64,000 bases of DNA from contig CM040126.1 of NCBI GenBank assembly GCA_022559845.1, forward strand, positions 123,232,886 through 123,296,885, given 5' to 3'. The notes beneath the pieces are model-generated. The model searched no databases. It was given only the letters and a program-made list of their open reading frames with translations, and had not been told where the DNA came from. A program made the translations under genes and the position numbers. Below, piece by piece: positions 1-11,708 of this stretch; position 1 is the stretch's first letter, and the number at the start of each line of letters is the position of its first letter. The DNA is from Amorphophallus konjac (taxonomy: Eukaryota > Streptophyta > Magnoliopsida > Alismatales > Araceae).

Positions 1-187
1 TTGGGCGTCCTTTCTTTAATTCGCGCCTGGTTGAAGGTCGCTTATTTGTATGGTCGCGCCTTTTCCTGAGGCGTTATTTTCATTAGAGTTTAATTCTTTT
101 CCATTTCGGATTTTTATCTTTTCTTTACTTAGTCTTTTATTCTATTGTGACTTATTTTATTCTTTTAAATTTATTAGGGTTGCTACA
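1..187 (-). repeat. G1 3' LTR, partial
   Basis: This matches 7654-7841 almost base for base and ends at the same TGCTACA terminus (the minus-strand LTR start). Two short inverted-repeat units of the LTR array (CGCGCC/GGTCGC and GCGCC/GGCGT types) fall in the first 85 bases. Confidence 0.93.
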
Positions 188-200
188 CCCTCCCCCACTT
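188..200 (-). other. G1 polypurine tract
   Basis: On the minus strand the sequence is AAGTGGGGGAGGG, directly abutting the LTR start TGTAGCA. It is the plus-strand DNA primer site for reverse transcription. G2 has a closely related tract at 21654-21667. Confidence 0.93.
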
Positions 201-284
201 AAAAAGAATTTGGTCCCCAAATTCATAGCATATATTTACATATGGAGAGTGTAGAGTTCATACCTTCTAAAATAACTCTGGAAA

Positions 285-3200
285 TCACTTCCTCATAGAT
301 TCCTCGGTCTCCCATGTAGCTTCATGTTCTGAATTCTTATTCCATTGTACTTTTAGCATGGGAATAACCTTATTCCTTAGGGTTCGTACTTCTCGATCTA
401 GTATTCTTATGGGCTTCTGCTCGTATGTGAAATCTTTCCGGATTACTAGATTTCCATGCTCAATAATATGTGATGGATCGTGCACATACTTCTTCAACAT
501 AGATATGTGGAACACATCATGTACTTCGGACAGTTGAGGTGGCAATGCGATGCGATAAGCAACCTCGCCAACTCTTTCTAGTATCTCAAAATGTCCGATA
601 AATCTTGGTGTAAGCTTGCCCTTAACACCAAATCTTCGTATTCCACGTCCAGGCGATATCTTGAGAAATACATGATCTCCAATTTGGAATTCAAGATCTC
701 TTCTTCTCGTGTCGGCATAAGCTTTTTGTCTAGACTGAGCAACTTGTAGTCTTTCTCTGATCAATTGTATCTTCTCGGTAGTGTCCCTTACCATGTCTGG
801 ACCTAACAGTTGTTTCTCTCCAACTTCGTCCCAGCATAAGGGTGGTCGGCAACTCCTTCCGTATAAGGCTTCAAAAGGTGCCATTTGTATACTTGCCTGA
901 TAGCTATTATTGTATGCAAATTCGACCAGAGGTAAGTGATCGTGCCAGTTTCCACCAAAATCAGTAATGCATGCTCTTAGCATATCCTCGACTACTTGAT
1001 TGGTTCTCTCGGTCTGACCATCCGTTTGAGGATGAAAGGCTGTACTAAAGCTAAGTCTCGTCCCCAACGAATGTTGTAGTCCTTTCCAAAAATGAGAAGT
1101 AAAACGGGGATCTCTGTCAGACACGATTGAAACAGGAATACCATGTAATCTGACTATTTCCTTGATGTATAGTGCAGCTAAGACATCAACTGACCATCGA
1201 CTCTTGATTGGCAAGAAATGCGCTGATTTAGTCAATAGGTCAATGATAACCCATATTCCATCATGTCCTCTTTTTGATTTAGATAAACCCATGATGAAAT
1301 CCATACCAATATCCTCCCACTTCCATTTAGGGATATCTAGAGGATGTAGTTTTTCAGCAGGCTTTTGGTGTTCCGCCTTGACTTGTTGGCACGTGAGACA
1401 GCGTGATATGTAGTCCGCTATTTCTCTTTTCATGTTGGGCCACCAAAAATTTCTTTTTACATCTTGGTACATTTTGGTAGATCCAGGATGAATCGTATAC
1501 CTTGACCTATGAGCTTCATCTAAGACCTTCTTCTTCAATTCTGGGCAGTCCGGTATACAAGTTCTATTCTTGAACATTAATCTTCCATCAGAAGCTAATT
1601 GGAAATCCGATTGTCCTTCTAATCTGCCCTTGATTTCTACTAATGTAGGATCACCATTCTGAAGTGCTTGTATTTCAGACAATAAATCTGACTGTATGCT
1701 TACATGAGATAATGTGACACATCTAGGGTCCGTGTCCATGCTTATATTGAGTTCAGAGAATTGTTCCAGCAATTTCCATTCTTGAATCATACAATTGGCT
1801 AACAGTGCTCTCGGCTTTCGACTAAGGGCATCTGCTACATGATTACCCTTTCCGGGATGATATTGTATATCGAAGTCGAAGTCCTTGAGATATTCCAGCC
1901 ATCGTCTTTGCCTCATATTTAGTTCCTTCTGTGAGAAAAGATATTTGAGACTCTTGTGATCGGAGTATACAGTAAACTGTACTCCATAAAGATAATGTCT
2001 CCATATTTTGAGTGCAAATACTACCGCGGCCAATTCTAAGTCATGGACGGGGTAGTTCTCTTCATGCTTCTTTAATTGACGAGAAGAGTAGGCTATAACC
2101 TTCCCTTGTTGCATTAGAACACACCCGAGGCCAATGCCAGAAGCATCAGTGTATACCTCGAACTTTTCTCCTTCAATTGGCAATGCTAAGATAGGAGCTG
2201 TAGTAAGATGATCCTTGAGAGTTTGGAAGCTTCTTTCACATTCCTCATCCCATTCATAACGGATCTCCTTGCGAGTTAACCTCGTAAGTGGCACGGCGAT
2301 TTTTGAGAAATCCTTGATGACTCGCCTGTAATAGCCGGCAAGACCTAAGAAACTTCGGATCTCGCTAGCATTGGTCGGTCTTTCCCAGTTCCTTACAGCT
2401 TCAACCTTTGATGGGTCTACAGACAAGCCATCCTTTGATATAACATGTCCGAGAAAAGTCACTTCTTCAAGCCAGAATTCACACTTGCTAAGTTTTGCAT
2501 ATAATTGGTTTGTCCTCAATATTTGTAATGCAATCCTCAAATGTTCCTCATGCTCTTCCTTGGTCTTGGAATAAATCAATATATCATCAATAAAGACCAC
2601 CACGAATTGATCTAAATAAGGCCTGAATATACTATTCATTAACTGCATAAAGGCAGCAGGGGCATTCGTTAGTCCGAAAGGCATAACAACAAATTCATAA
2701 TGGCCATACCTGCTTCTGAATGCGGTTTTATGAATATCCTCGTCCTTGATTCTTAGTTGGTGATATCCTGACCTAAGATCAATTTTGGAAAAGTACATGG
2801 ATCCTGAAATTTGATCAAACAATTCATCGATTCTCGGCAGTGGATACTTGTTCTTGATAGTGAGGTGATTCAACTGTCGATAGTCGATGCATAACCTCAT
2901 GGATCCATCTTTCTTCTTTACAAATAATACAGGCGCTCCCCACGGGGAAGTACTTGGTCTAATGAATCCTTTCTTAATGAGTTCCATCAATTGCTCCTTT
3001 AACTCCTTGAGTTCAGCAGGTGACATCCTATAAGGTGCCTTTGAAATCGGACCAGCACCAGGGACTAAGTCAATGGTGAAGGCCACTTCTCTTTGCGGGG
3101 GTAATCCCGTCAAATCTTCCGGAAACACGTCCGGAAATTCTTGTACCACTGGAATGTCTTCTAGCTTAGCTTCCTTAGCTTCTTTAACTGTGACAAAGGC

Positions 3201-4619
3201 AAGGAAAGATGCACATCCTTTCCTGATGAGCTTGCTAGCTCGGAGAGCTGAAATAAGAGGGGATCTGCTCCGACCCTTGGGGCTAGTCAAGATTAGTTCT
3301 GGAAATTCCTTGAATGTAACCTTACTATTGCGGCAATCAACTGTTGCCTGATACTTGGATAACCAATCTGCCCCTAGTATAACATCATACTCTTTCAGAT
3401 CTAAACATATGAGATCAATAGGGAGATTTCTACCCTGAACCAATACTTCGCAATTTTGGTAATGATGTGTAATATCAGTCTCATCATCCAAAGGAGTAGA
3501 TAAAACTAACTTTATCCATTCCGGTTCTAGGGGTAATGGGTCAGCAAACTTCTTAGAAACAATAGAATGCGATGCACCAGTATCAATTAAGACATATGCA
3601 TTCCTGGAACAAACTTTCAATGTACCTTCCACTAAGCCGCCTTCTTCTTCTTGCTCGGTCTCCTTGATTGCATGAAGACGAGCATTCTTGGTTACTGGGC
3701 GTTTCCCGACATCGGCTTGATCGTTATGTAATGGGCAATCGGGAATCCGATGCTCACGACTCCCACAACGGAGACATGCTCCTAGTTTCCTCCAGCATTC
3801 TTCTGCTCTATGACCCGCTTTATCACAATGTTTACACACTGTATTTGGAGAGGTAGTGGTGATAGAGAAGGGCTTGGTCTTCTTGAACTTTTGGTCTTGT
3901 GAGGATGCTTCTCCATTGCTAGGCCTTTTCTTGAAGTTGGGTTTAAAGGAACCCGATCCTGTAACTTGTTCCTTCTTATCCTTACCACGAATCCTATCAG
4001 ACAGTTCCGTGGCATCCTCTAATAGTTGAGCTCGGCGTACTATCTCCGAGTAGACTTGAATGTCCATCGGTGCCAGTTGAGTAATAGCTTGGGGCCTGAG
4101 CCCATTAAGAAACCTCCTAGCTTTCATTTTCTCGGTGCTAACTAGATGCTTAGCATACCGAGACAATCTAGAGAATTGGGCCTCATACTCGGCCACTGAC
4201 AAAGATCGTTGCTTTAATGCAGCAAATTCTGCAGCCTTCTTTTCCTGAACTCGGTCCGAGAAATATTTTGCGTTGAAGTGTTCAACGAATTCCTCCCACG
4301 AAACCTGATCTTGATTTATAGTAGCCTCTATTGATTCCCACCAGCATCTAGCATCCCTTTCTAACTGAAAAGTAGCTAATAAGACCTTATCTTGATCCGT
4401 GCATTGCATAACACGGAATATTCGTTCTGTTTCCTTAATCCAGTGTTCATCGTCATCTGGATCAGTAGAACCCGTGAACTTGGGCGGGTTCATGTTCTTG
4501 AAAATCTGGTGGAGACTTCCTGCTCGTTGTCCACCTCCTTGTGTTACTTGTTGCAGCACTTGAGTCATGCCTTGCAGTGTACGCTGCATGTTGCGCCATT
4601 GAGCACGTTCGGCAGCCAT
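285..4619 (-). CDS. G1 gag-pol polyprotein (Tekay/Del chromovirus)
   Basis: A single 1444-residue frame encodes the capsid and all enzymes needed for retrotransposition. The gag region (about residues 30-230) is followed by two CCHC knuckles (C262/C265/H270/C275 and C282/C285/H290/C295). The protease motif DTG is at 346-348. The RT active site IDD is at 677-679, and RNase H begins near D825. The integrase HHCC finger is H1037/H1044/C1074/C1077 and its catalytic triad D1107, D1168, E1204 has the family spacing. A chromodomain-like segment at about 1400-1444 is typical of chromoviruses and is thought to guide integration. The ATG at 4619 lies about 155 bases past the primer site. The frame stops at TGA (285-287), but the five codons after it read FPELF before TAG (267-269). 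That is the usual C-terminal ending, so the TGA looks like a recent mutation close to the end. All catalytic motifs are intact. Confidence 0.95.
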   Translation of the reverse strand: MAAERAQWRNMQRTLQGMTQVLQQVTQGGGQRAGSLHQIFKNMNPPKFTGSTDPDDDEHWIKETERIFRVMQCTDQDKVLLATFQLERDARCWWESIEATINQDQVSWEEFVEHFNAKYFSDRVQEKKAAEFAALKQRSLSVAEYEAQFSRLSRYAKHLVSTEKMKARRFLNGLRPQAITQLAPMDIQVYSEIVRRAQLLEDATELSDRIRGKDKKEQVTGSGSFKPNFKKRPSNGEASSQDQKFKKTKPFSITTTSPNTVCKHCDKAGHRAEECWRKLGACLRCGSREHRIPDCPLHNDQADVGKRPVTKNARLHAIKETEQEEEGGLVEGTLKVCSRNAYVLIDTGASHSIVSKKFADPLPLEPEWIKLVLSTPLDDETDITHHYQNCEVLVQGRNLPIDLICLDLKEYDVILGADWLSKYQATVDCRNSKVTFKEFPELILTSPKGRSRSPLISALRASKLIRKGCASFLAFVTVKEAKEAKLEDIPVVQEFPDVFPEDLTGLPPQREVAFTIDLVPGAGPISKAPYRMSPAELKELKEQLMELIKKGFIRPSTSPWGAPVLFVKKKDGSMRLCIDYRQLNHLTIKNKYPLPRIDELFDQISGSMYFSKIDLRSGYHQLRIKDEDIHKTAFRSRYGHYEFVVMPFGLTNAPAAFMQLMNSIFRPYLDQFVVVFIDDILIYSKTKEEHEEHLRIALQILRTNQLYAKLSKCEFWLEEVTFLGHVISKDGLSVDPSKVEAVRNWERPTNASEIRSFLGLAGYYRRVIKDFSKIAVPLTRLTRKEIRYEWDEECERSFQTLKDHLTTAPILALPIEGEKFEVYTDASGIGLGCVLMQQGKVIAYSSRQLKKHEENYPVHDLELAAVVFALKIWRHYLYGVQFTVYSDHKSLKYLFSQKELNMRQRRWLEYLKDFDFDIQYHPGKGNHVADALSRKPRALLANCMIQEWKLLEQFSELNISMDTDPRCVTLSHVSIQSDLLSEIQALQNGDPTLVEIKGRLEGQSDFQLASDGRLMFKNRTCIPDCPELKKKVLDEAHRSRYTIHPGSTKMYQDVKRNFWWPNMKREIADYISRCLTCQQVKAEHQKPAEKLHPLDIPKWKWEDIGMDFIMGLSKSKRGHDGIWVIIDLLTKSAHFLPIKSRWSVDVLAALYIKEIVRLHGIPVSIVSDRDPRFTSHFWKGLQHSLGTRLSFSTAFHPQTDGQTERTNQVVEDMLRACITDFGGNWHDHLPLVEFAYNNSYQASIQMAPFEALYGRSCRPPLCWDEVGEKQLLGPDMVRDTTEKIQLIRERLQVAQSRQKAYADTRRRDLEFQIGDHVFLKISPGRGIRRFGVKGKLTPRFIGHFEILERVGEVAYRIALPPQLSEVHDVFHISMLKKYVHDPSHIIEHGNLVIRKDFTYEQKPIRILDREVRTLRNKVIPMLKVQWNKNSEHEATWETEESMRK

Positions 4620-4793
4620 TATCCTACAATTATAATAACTAGATTAATACGTGATTTGTATCTTAAAGACTAGCATTCTATGTTAACTTTAACCCTTGGT
4701 TCTACCCAATCTCACTGGTTAAAGGTTTGAACATATCCTTGGACTTGGGTTTTCCTAGGAATTGAATACCCTAGGCTCTGATACCACAAAAAC
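4620..4793 (-). other. G1 untranslated leader with primer binding site
   Basis: The minus strand of 4774-4786 reads TGGTATCAGAGCC, complementary to the 3' end of initiator methionine tRNA, the usual primer for plant gypsy elements. It lies 7 bases inside the LTR boundary. The rest is non-coding leader up to the gag ATG. Confidence 0.92.
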
Positions 4794-6372
4794 TGTCACG
4801 CCCCGAGCGCGGAAGATACTCGGATATGCGCGACGAGTTTATATCAATCATGTCAATCAGAGTAGTAGTGTATTCGACACCAAAACAGAGATGCGCAAAA
4901 TAGAAAGATAACCCAATCCTTTATTTCATAATGGATAGACTATTACAAATCTAATACTCTATCCGAAAAAAAAGGAAAAGTACATAGTTGACTCAAAAAT
5001 AGGAAAAAGACTAGATGACACTTGGAGAAGTTCTATCTCTTTCACTCTTGACCATTCCCATCCGATTGACTTCCCTCGTCGTCGGAATTACCTGAAAAGT
5101 AGGGAACACACGGAGTGAGCGAACGCTCAGTAGGAAATTATATCTCAAGCGCTTAGCAAGGGGTCTAAGTAATTACATTTTTCATGAATGTACTATAACT
5201 ATGCATGCTCGCAGAAAACGACAAGATAGAGAAAGAATTTATCAAGAAGACAGCAAGATGAACTAGTCATGAGCTTTCAAGAAAAGATAACAGATATTCA
5301 AGCAAGTACTTTTTAGCAAGTCATGTCAAGATCTTTGGCTATCATGTATCAAGCAAACAAGTAATTACCCTTTTTTTTTCGGGTCACGCAAGTCATGTCA
5401 AGTCAAGTACGAGTCAAGTACAAGATTTGTATGGAATGTCCAATCAAGCTAGTCATGCACTCGGTATAATGCCAGATACCTTATCATTCAACTCCCATGG
5501 GCACAAGTACTTTCGGGTGCTCCTCCCAGGACCAGATCGGGCCCTATATGCGCAGGCATTTATCATGTATTTTTGACATCCACTCTTGTATATATATGTA
5601 GCCAATATGGAATTTCAACATTTTAAGCTTGTAGATACGTAGGATAACTTTGAGAGAATGGAGTCCAAAAATATAACATTGGACATAGAGAGGCGATAAT
5701 AACGGTATAAACACGATTTATCGATGAAACTAGGTGGAATTAGGTTCCCTTAACTCGGGTACCATGACAAACAAGTATGAACATTCTTTTTATAGAATTG
5801 AGGTCCACATGAACAGTATATCAAAGGCAAGATACCCTCATTCTTATTATAGAATTGAGGTCCACAAGAACATCAACAAATGGCATGATATCATCATCCC
5901 AGTAAGAATTCTCATGATATACTCTTTGCATATCATAAGGGCCGGTATACCATATTTCTTTAGAGTGACATGGCATTCAATAGTGTAATGGGTTTTTAGG
6001 GTACAACCAGCTCAGTCGGCCTTGAGGGAATCCAAGGCGGCGAGGAGTCTTACGGAGGTCTCTATGACTAACTTGCTAGTCCAAAGGAACGGAATGTCCA
6101 ATGGAGAGCTTGTATGTTAATGAGAATTGAGGGTGATCGATAAAACATCATGAAAACGTGGGACTATACTCACGGGGTGGAGATATAGTGCCGATATACA
6201 TATATATAGATATACTGAAACCATCGTTTATCAGAAACCGGTAAAAACATTTTTACAGGAAAATAACGACTTAAGTAAAGTCACTACTCAAGTAATTAAC
6301 GCCTTAGATAAGGGCGTTCATCTATTTTTCCTATTTTGCATGAATTTCAATAATTCATTATTTCATCAAAAA

Positions 6373-7730
6373 CACGCCCTGTGCAGGGTCGTTTTATTTA
6401 AATTTGACGCCTACTCTTTCAGGCGTCCTTTTATTTACAATATTTTCACAGGATATATAATTTCAGGAGTTTATCAAAAACGCGCACTGGGAAGGGGCGT
6501 TATAATTAAATTCACGCCCTAGTATGCGGCGTGGGTTCAATAAGAAACGACCTGGTTCAGGTCGTGAATTCACAGTTTCCAGGAATTTTTATGAATTTCA
6601 GGATAATAAACTTTCAGGAGACAGGGTATATAATCATGACAAGAAAAAAAATAGCAGGACTTCACAGGTAAGTTCATGCATTACATTAGTTTCAGGATTT
6701 CATAGATATTTAATTTTTAAACGTGGGTATTTATTATTTACAGAAAATTGCATGAAATTGACGCCTACAGGGAAGGGCGTCAAATCTGTAATTGACGACC
6801 TTGGGCAGGTCGTTTCTTTAAATTAGCACCCTTGTCATGGGCGTTTCTTTCAAGATATTACAGAAAATGCTTTAATACTATATTAAACCATGTACATGCA
6901 TGCCATGCTAGTATATATTTTGAATTACTTTGTTTGGGCTACAGTGTCTTGAGAAAACCTACCTTGGGCAATAATCTGGATGGAGAAACGTGAAGAGATT
7001 TGATAAGAAGAACAGAGACTCCTGAACTAGATGGAACTGCTACTGAACGATGGCTTTGATGAAAAGAACGTAGATGAAGAACACTTCGTTTCTTCAGGTA
7101 GAGAGCTTTTCCTACAGAGGAATATATATATACGAAACATCAGTATTTTCTTCATAATACTTGACTGAAGGTAGAGGAAAGAAGAACTTACCCTTTTGTT
7201 CTTCACAACGTTAATCTTCTTAACCTGTAAGAAGAGATGAAGAATCATTAATTCTTCATGCAACCGAAAGTAATGATAAAAAGAGATAAGAAGAACTGCT
7301 GTTCTTTACGTACCGTAGCAGCAGCAGATCGACCAAATAGCTTTAGGGTTTGATAGTCAAGGGTTTTTATAGGATTTCTAGAATCCTAATGGAGTTAGAG
7401 TTGCATTGGAAGTAACACTTCCATATTAGAGTTATTACTACATTCGAACTCTTTCTCATAGTTATCAACTTACCCTGGATAAGTTCCTGGGTCGAACGGG
7501 AGACGAATTGAATTAACGACCTAGGTCAGGGCGTCGAATTTAAATTGACGCCTTGTCAGGCGTCGTTACTTGTTGAAACGCGTCCACTCAAAGGGCGTTG
7601 CGCTTTCTTGCCCTTTTTATTTATTTTGGTCGTTTGAAATTTGACGCCTTATTATTTGGACGTCCTTTCTTTAATTCGCGCCTGGTTGAAGGTCGCTTAT
7701 TTGTAAGGTCGCGCCTTTTCCTGAGGCGTT
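6373..7730. repeat. Short inverted-repeat array in G1 LTR
   Basis: About 14 small inverted repeats lie in two clusters, 6373-6845 and 7516-7730. Most have an ACGCC or ACGACC left arm and a GGCGT or GGTCGT right arm, with a 5-12 base loop. Examples are GACGCC-6-GGCGTC (7547-7564, perfect), ACGACC-7-GGTCGT (6547-6565), ACGACC-7-GGTCGT (6795-6813), GACGCC-10-GGCGTC (6406-6427), and units at 6513-6533, 6760-6781 and 7643-7664. Units are spaced roughly 30-70 bases apart within a cluster. Confidence 0.85.
7364..7371 (-). promoter_or_regulatory. G1 LTR TATA box
   Basis: The minus strand reads CCTATAAAAACCC about 470 bases into the LTR, a normal U3 position. The start site would fall a few tens of bases downstream, in the sequence with GCTGCTGCT. 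This is inferred from motif and position only. Confidence 0.55.
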
Positions 7731-7841
7731 ATTTTCATTAGAGTTTAATTCTTTTCCATTTCGATTTTTATCTTTTCTTTACTTAGTCTTTTATTCTATT
7801 GTGACTTATTTTATTCTTTTAAATTTATTAGGGTTGCTACA

Positions 7842-7889
7842 TCCATACCCCTACTCGACGGGGTCGAGTTCCTCCCACCCGGGGAGAAT
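7842..7889 (+). mobile_element. G3: 3' end of internal region, with palindrome and polypurine tract
   Basis: Only the last 48 internal bases of this older element remain next to G1. They hold the inverted repeat CTCGAC-3-GTCGAG (7854-7868) and a purine-rich stretch GGGGAGAA just before the LTR start TGATGGGG. The same arrangement occurs in G4 and G5, so G3 belongs to that group. Confidence 0.7.
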
Positions 7890-9500
7890 TGATGGGGACA
7901 TCGAGACAAGACCGTCCACATTTTGTTTACATTTATATCCTTTCATCTTTGTATGTATACCCTTGTGTTATATGGGTACGTAATTGTAAGTCTTAGTGGG
8001 TTTATATGTAAAATTCCCGTAGGCCCAAGCAAGGGGACCCTCACCCCTTTCCCATTGGTCCACCTAGACCATGTGGGGCTGATCAACCATCCTAGGTGGC
8101 CATCTAGAAGGTTGGAATGCCAATTGACCACATGGTAGATAAGTGGTTAAAAAATTCAAAGGTAGGCTACCTACCTTTCCTACCTTGTCCCCCCATTAGA
8201 ATTAATTAGGAATTTTGTTTCTTTTATTTTATTTGGATCAAAGATGAAGTCCCTTAAATGCCCCTCCAGATCCTAGATCTAAGGGTATTCATGGTCTTTT
8301 TTTATTTATTATATAAGTCATGTATTTCTATTATTCTAGAATTAATGAAATGAGAAAAAGCATTGTGCAAGAGCCCCCCCCTTGAGTGAATTTCGACCTC
8401 CCCTCTCTCTCCCTCTGGTTTCTTCATCCCCAACCCCCATTCTAGAGTGGATCTACCTTCTATCTCCCCCTCTCAACCTCTGATCTTCACCGGTGCCGCC
8501 GCCGCCGCCGTTCGTGCCGCCTTCGATCCGCCACGGAGCCATCTTCAAGTTTCTATCCTGCTGGACAGAGGTGTAGTTCGTGAATTCTTGCTGCCAGCCA
8601 CGAGCTCAGATGGATTTAAAATTTTGAGGATCCAGGCCAGATCTTTAAGCCTAGATTGTAGTATTTGAAGTTAGCTTTCAAACGGCGCCAGTTTCGTGTC
8701 GATCCGATATCGGGGCTGATCGCAGCATCCGTTCTCGCCGGGACGCGCGCTGAAAACCAGAAGTTGCAGATCCGGGGCCGGTTATTCCGACCGGTGCCGA
8801 ACGGAGCCGCCCGGCCTCCGGCCGATGAACCAGCGCGCCTCCACTCTAGGGAGCGCTCATCCAGGCATCCACCACTACAGCGGTGCCACCGGGTCCTACA
8901 CGGCCCCTCCGGACAGCACGTGGGCCCCATCGTCACTAGTTCGGGTGTTGCCGAATCAACGCGAGAAGCCGCCCGTCAACCCGAATTCGGTCCTCTCGGA
9001 CCCCATTGTATAGCCCTTTACCTCCCTGCGTGGAGTGGGCAGCGAGTTGTATTGCTGTAATCTTGTGTATTATTGTTCCGGGGGTACGAGTTTCGGCCGG
9101 GCCCGTCTTCCCCACGCCGAGCGCGTGGAGGTATCGTTTCCGCTCCCTTCTCGGAACTTTGCTTACGTCATATATATTTGTTTATGCCGCTGCTAGAGAG
9201 CATGTGTAGGGATATCTAGCTCGCTTTATATGTTCATTACTGCTGCTACGAGAGAGTACGTGACCGTCCCGTGACCCGATCCGGGCACAAAAGAGAGCCG
9301 ATCACCCTAGCTCATTGCCGGTTTCTCAACCGCGCACATCCGACGCTTCCCTCGTTAAGGGGCAATCACGAGCTTGTCGTGTCCGTGGTCTCGTCCCGCA
9401 TCAATTTTGGGGTTAATTGTGTTAATTGTTTATTAAGTTGGAGTTCCAAGCTCTCCAGAAGCAGAGTCAGAAGTTCGTGCGAGGTTCATACTCGAGCACG
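7890..9500 (+). repeat. G3 3' LTR (right boundary not resolved)
   Basis: It starts TGATGGGGACATC as in the G4/G5 LTRs, but the body is strongly diverged. It holds a TATA-like stretch (8309-8317), a CT-rich segment (8390-8490), a short GCC run (about 8496) and a GC-rich downstream part. Open frames here (8665-9060 for example) show no family features and are taken as chance. I could not find the terminal CA or a target duplication, so 9500 is approximate. Confidence 0.6.
8309..8317 (+). promoter_or_regulatory. G3 LTR TATA-like box
   Basis: ATTATATAAG lies about 420 bases into the LTR, ahead of the CT-rich leader. The call rests on motif and position. Confidence 0.45.
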
Positions 9501-9708
9501 AAAGTTCATTCTTTGAGAAACAAGTTTTATTAAGTCCAAATCACAAGAGTAACTCATTAGTTGAAACCTGGTGAAAATTGGGCAGCATCTCCCCATCCCT
9601 GGAGGATTACAGGGGAGAAGCGGGGACATGCTCACGTAGCGGAGTAAGCCCCTAACAAGCTGGACGGCACAACGGTGACCAACAGACCCCAAATGGATAG
9701 GAAACCTC

Positions 9709-9895
9709 GAGGACTAGCCTACGAGGGGCACCATTCTTCCATGGGTTAGAACACGATCGGATGAGACGACCAATAAGGGAAGAAAAACCCAGAGGGCGAG
9801 CCTACGAGGGGCATAAGACCCGTGGTCAAATCACAATCCGAAAAGGGACAGCCGATAGGGAAGGGGAGCCCCGAGGACTAGCCTACGAGGGGCAT
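9709..9895 (+). repeat. Spaced direct repeat, three copies
   Basis: The core CTACGAGGGGCA, preceded by GAGGACTAGC or GAGGGCGAGC, occurs near 9709, 9798 and 9871, about 75-90 bases apart. Confidence 0.7.
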
Positions 9896-10173
9896 ACGAC
9901 CCATGGCCACCACAATATCCCTAAGGATAGTGGATTTGATATCGGACTAGAGCCTTGTTCAATGTTCTCCTCGTGGCCCATGAGAATACATGCCATGAAG
10001 GGGCATGATTCTGTGACCTACTGGTGACTCATGGGGGATATCCCCACAGAGAATGTTCTCCTCCCCAAGGCATCAACACTACTATTCTCTAAACAATGAA
10101 GCACGGTGATGTAACTCGCATAAAGAGTAAGAGGGATATAGCAGCATGACATTCGGGGAGCTAAGGGGTTAAC

Positions 10174-10255
10174 ATTAGCAGAGTTAGCATACTGGCACTC
10201 ACAGAGTTAGCAGATTAGCACTCACGGAGGAAATTAGCAAGTTAGCAAGTGCAGG
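10174..10255 (+). repeat. TTAGCA short repeat cluster
   Basis: Six copies of TTAGCA, most as AGTTAGCA or GATTAGCA, occur in about 80 bases at irregular spacing. Two are followed by CTCAC-type sequence. Confidence 0.65.
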
Positions 10256-11342
10256 GTTAGTAAGTCAGCATACTAACTATGGGGGGTTTAAAGGGGCCAA
10301 CATTCAAATAGCCGGCAGGCATCAAGGATGAGAAACGGTCATGATAGAAGACCCACGCCTATGCTATAGGGATGAACCTGTTCTCCACGGTTCATGACTG
10401 TGAACGGGGAGTTAGTGAGGATCTGATCCCAGAGCTAAAGGGGGATGCACATACATATACGTCTCCGACAGGGAAAATACGGCAAACACACAGAGTGTAC
10501 GATGCGGTCCACACATTGGAGAGGACTCCGGGGAGGGGGAATTATTACTGTGGCCCCTTTGGGATAACCCAGGGCATGTCCGGCATCGACGCAAGAACAC
10601 ATATGCTAGCCAAATGAAGTTGAGATAAACATAGCAGGATGAGAGAAGAGATTCAAACACAGATTGGGGAGCGACCATAGAAATCCAATATGCGCATTAC
10701 ATTCGGCCCGGCGTTGCCATGCGAGACCATCGCATTACATCTCAGTGTTAAAAGGCCAAAGGCTTAACTGAACAAGGAGACAAAAGGGGATGCAAGCTCA
10801 TATCATCGCTCGGCTTGTTACAATATCCACGGAGGGAAAAAACTTTACAGATAGAAGGGAAAGGAAAACAAAAGGTGGCCTCGCCACCCACCTAATCCTT
10901 TCTCAGCAGAAACAGAGTATCGAAAGAAGAACCCTCGTCCCCTGCTCCGGGCTTCTCTAGGCAGACAGACAGGAGAGGTGGTAACCCTCTGGATCCCTCT
11001 CTCTCTGAGATCCCCCTTTCTTCTTCTTCAAGCCTCTTTCTCTCAGGTAATTGGCTCTCTTCCTTCTCCAGCCACCTTCTTCTTTGGGCGACAATGATTG
11101 GGTTATATAGCATGCCCAATGCATGGTCCTTACCCGACGTGAGATGAGCACGCTGGATAAGGGCCCAAGTTGTTTTTGCGCGTCGGTAAAGGGGCGTTGG
11201 GTAGTTAAGGCGTGCCAATAAAGGGGGCGTGCCGGATTAGGCCGTTCCGTCGTGTTTCCTCGGATGTGAGTCGGACTGGGGACCTCGGACTGGCTCTGGG
11301 TGTTGTCATGTTCCTTCATCTTGCCGCGGCTTCGAAAAACCA

Positions 11343-11690
11343 CTACAAGAAGTATCGGTAGAGCCTTCGGGCTGCTGGACGGCCAATTCCGGAACCGTTT
11401 GTGCCTTTGGTTCGGACACTTGGGTTTTCTGCTGACATGTCCTTCGACACTGTGATTTGTGCTGCCGGGCCGGCTTCACTTGTATTTGTAGCTTTTTGAT
11501 TGCTTCTTGGGGAATGGTCCCGAATACTCTTTCGAGCTCCCAGGTCTTGCTTTAGTGGATGTCCATTGGAGCCGAGCATCTTTTCTTTTCTTATTTTCTT
11601 TGGTCTCATCATTTGTTCGATTTCCGCCATTCTTTTTCTTCTTTTCTTTCTTTTCTTATCTGTCGGCACAGGAGCACCCGATCTGAACTT
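11343..11690 (-). pseudogene. Coding-like remnant, unknown
   Basis: The minus strand is open for 108 codons with a lysine/arginine-rich start (KKRKKRRKRM). A second minus frame over the same bases gives a glutamine/lysine-rich peptide. Next to a probable minus-strand LTR, this could be the end of a retrotransposon internal region. No catalytic motif is present and I do not recognise a family. Confidence 0.25.
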
Positions 11691-11708
11691 AAGACCTGCA
11701 GAAGCAGA

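Larger units (their letters stand above)
1..7841 (-). mobile_element. G1: Tekay/Del-type Ty3/gypsy retrotransposon, left LTR cut by window edge
   Basis: The element is complete apart from its downstream LTR, of which only 187 bases lie in the window. On the minus strand the order is 5' LTR (7841-4794), primer site, one gag-pol reading frame, polypurine tract, 3' LTR. The LTRs open with TGTAGCAACC and close with GCGTGACA. The 187 LTR bases that can be compared differ at two substitutions and one single-base indel, so the insertion is fairly recent. Gene order (RT and RNase H before integrase) and a C-terminal chromodomain place it with the Tekay/Del chromoviruses. It inserted just upstream of the polypurine tract of older element G3. 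The target duplication cannot be checked because the left flank is outside the window. Confidence 0.93.
4794..7841 (-). repeat. G1 5' LTR (3048 bp)
   Basis: Both ends are fixed: TGTCACGCCCC (plus orientation) next to the primer site, and TGCTACA matching the partial LTR at 187. The length is close to the two other Tekay-type LTRs here (about 3122 and 3331 bp). It has a minus-strand TATA box and two clusters of short inverted repeats. I see no real gene in it. Confidence 0.92.
9501..11342 (-). mobile_element. Old LTR-element remnant, non-coding
   Basis: I recognise no protein here. The segment has three spaced copies of GAGGACTAGCCTACGAGG-type repeats (9709-9895), a run of TTAGCA repeats (10174-10255) and a minus-strand TATATAA (11103-11110) followed on that strand by a CT-rich leader. 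This is how a decayed LTR on the minus strand would look. A possible LTR start lies near 11308 (minus-strand TGACAACACCC after a purine-rich stretch). Boundaries are guesses. Confidence 0.35.

Noticed and set aside
1162..3351. Plus-strand frames within the G1 gag-pol gene
   Set aside because: They are antisense shadows of a clear minus-strand coding region.
8665..9060. 131-codon frame in a GC-rich part of G3 LTR
   Set aside because: No start context or family similarity, and GC-rich LTR sequence gives open frames on both strands.
11341..11352. CACTACAAGAAG as the left terminus of a CACTA element ending at 14847
   Set aside because: The three bases outside (AAC and TCA) do not match as a target duplication, no subterminal CCTACG repeats follow, and the identity ends after 11 bases.
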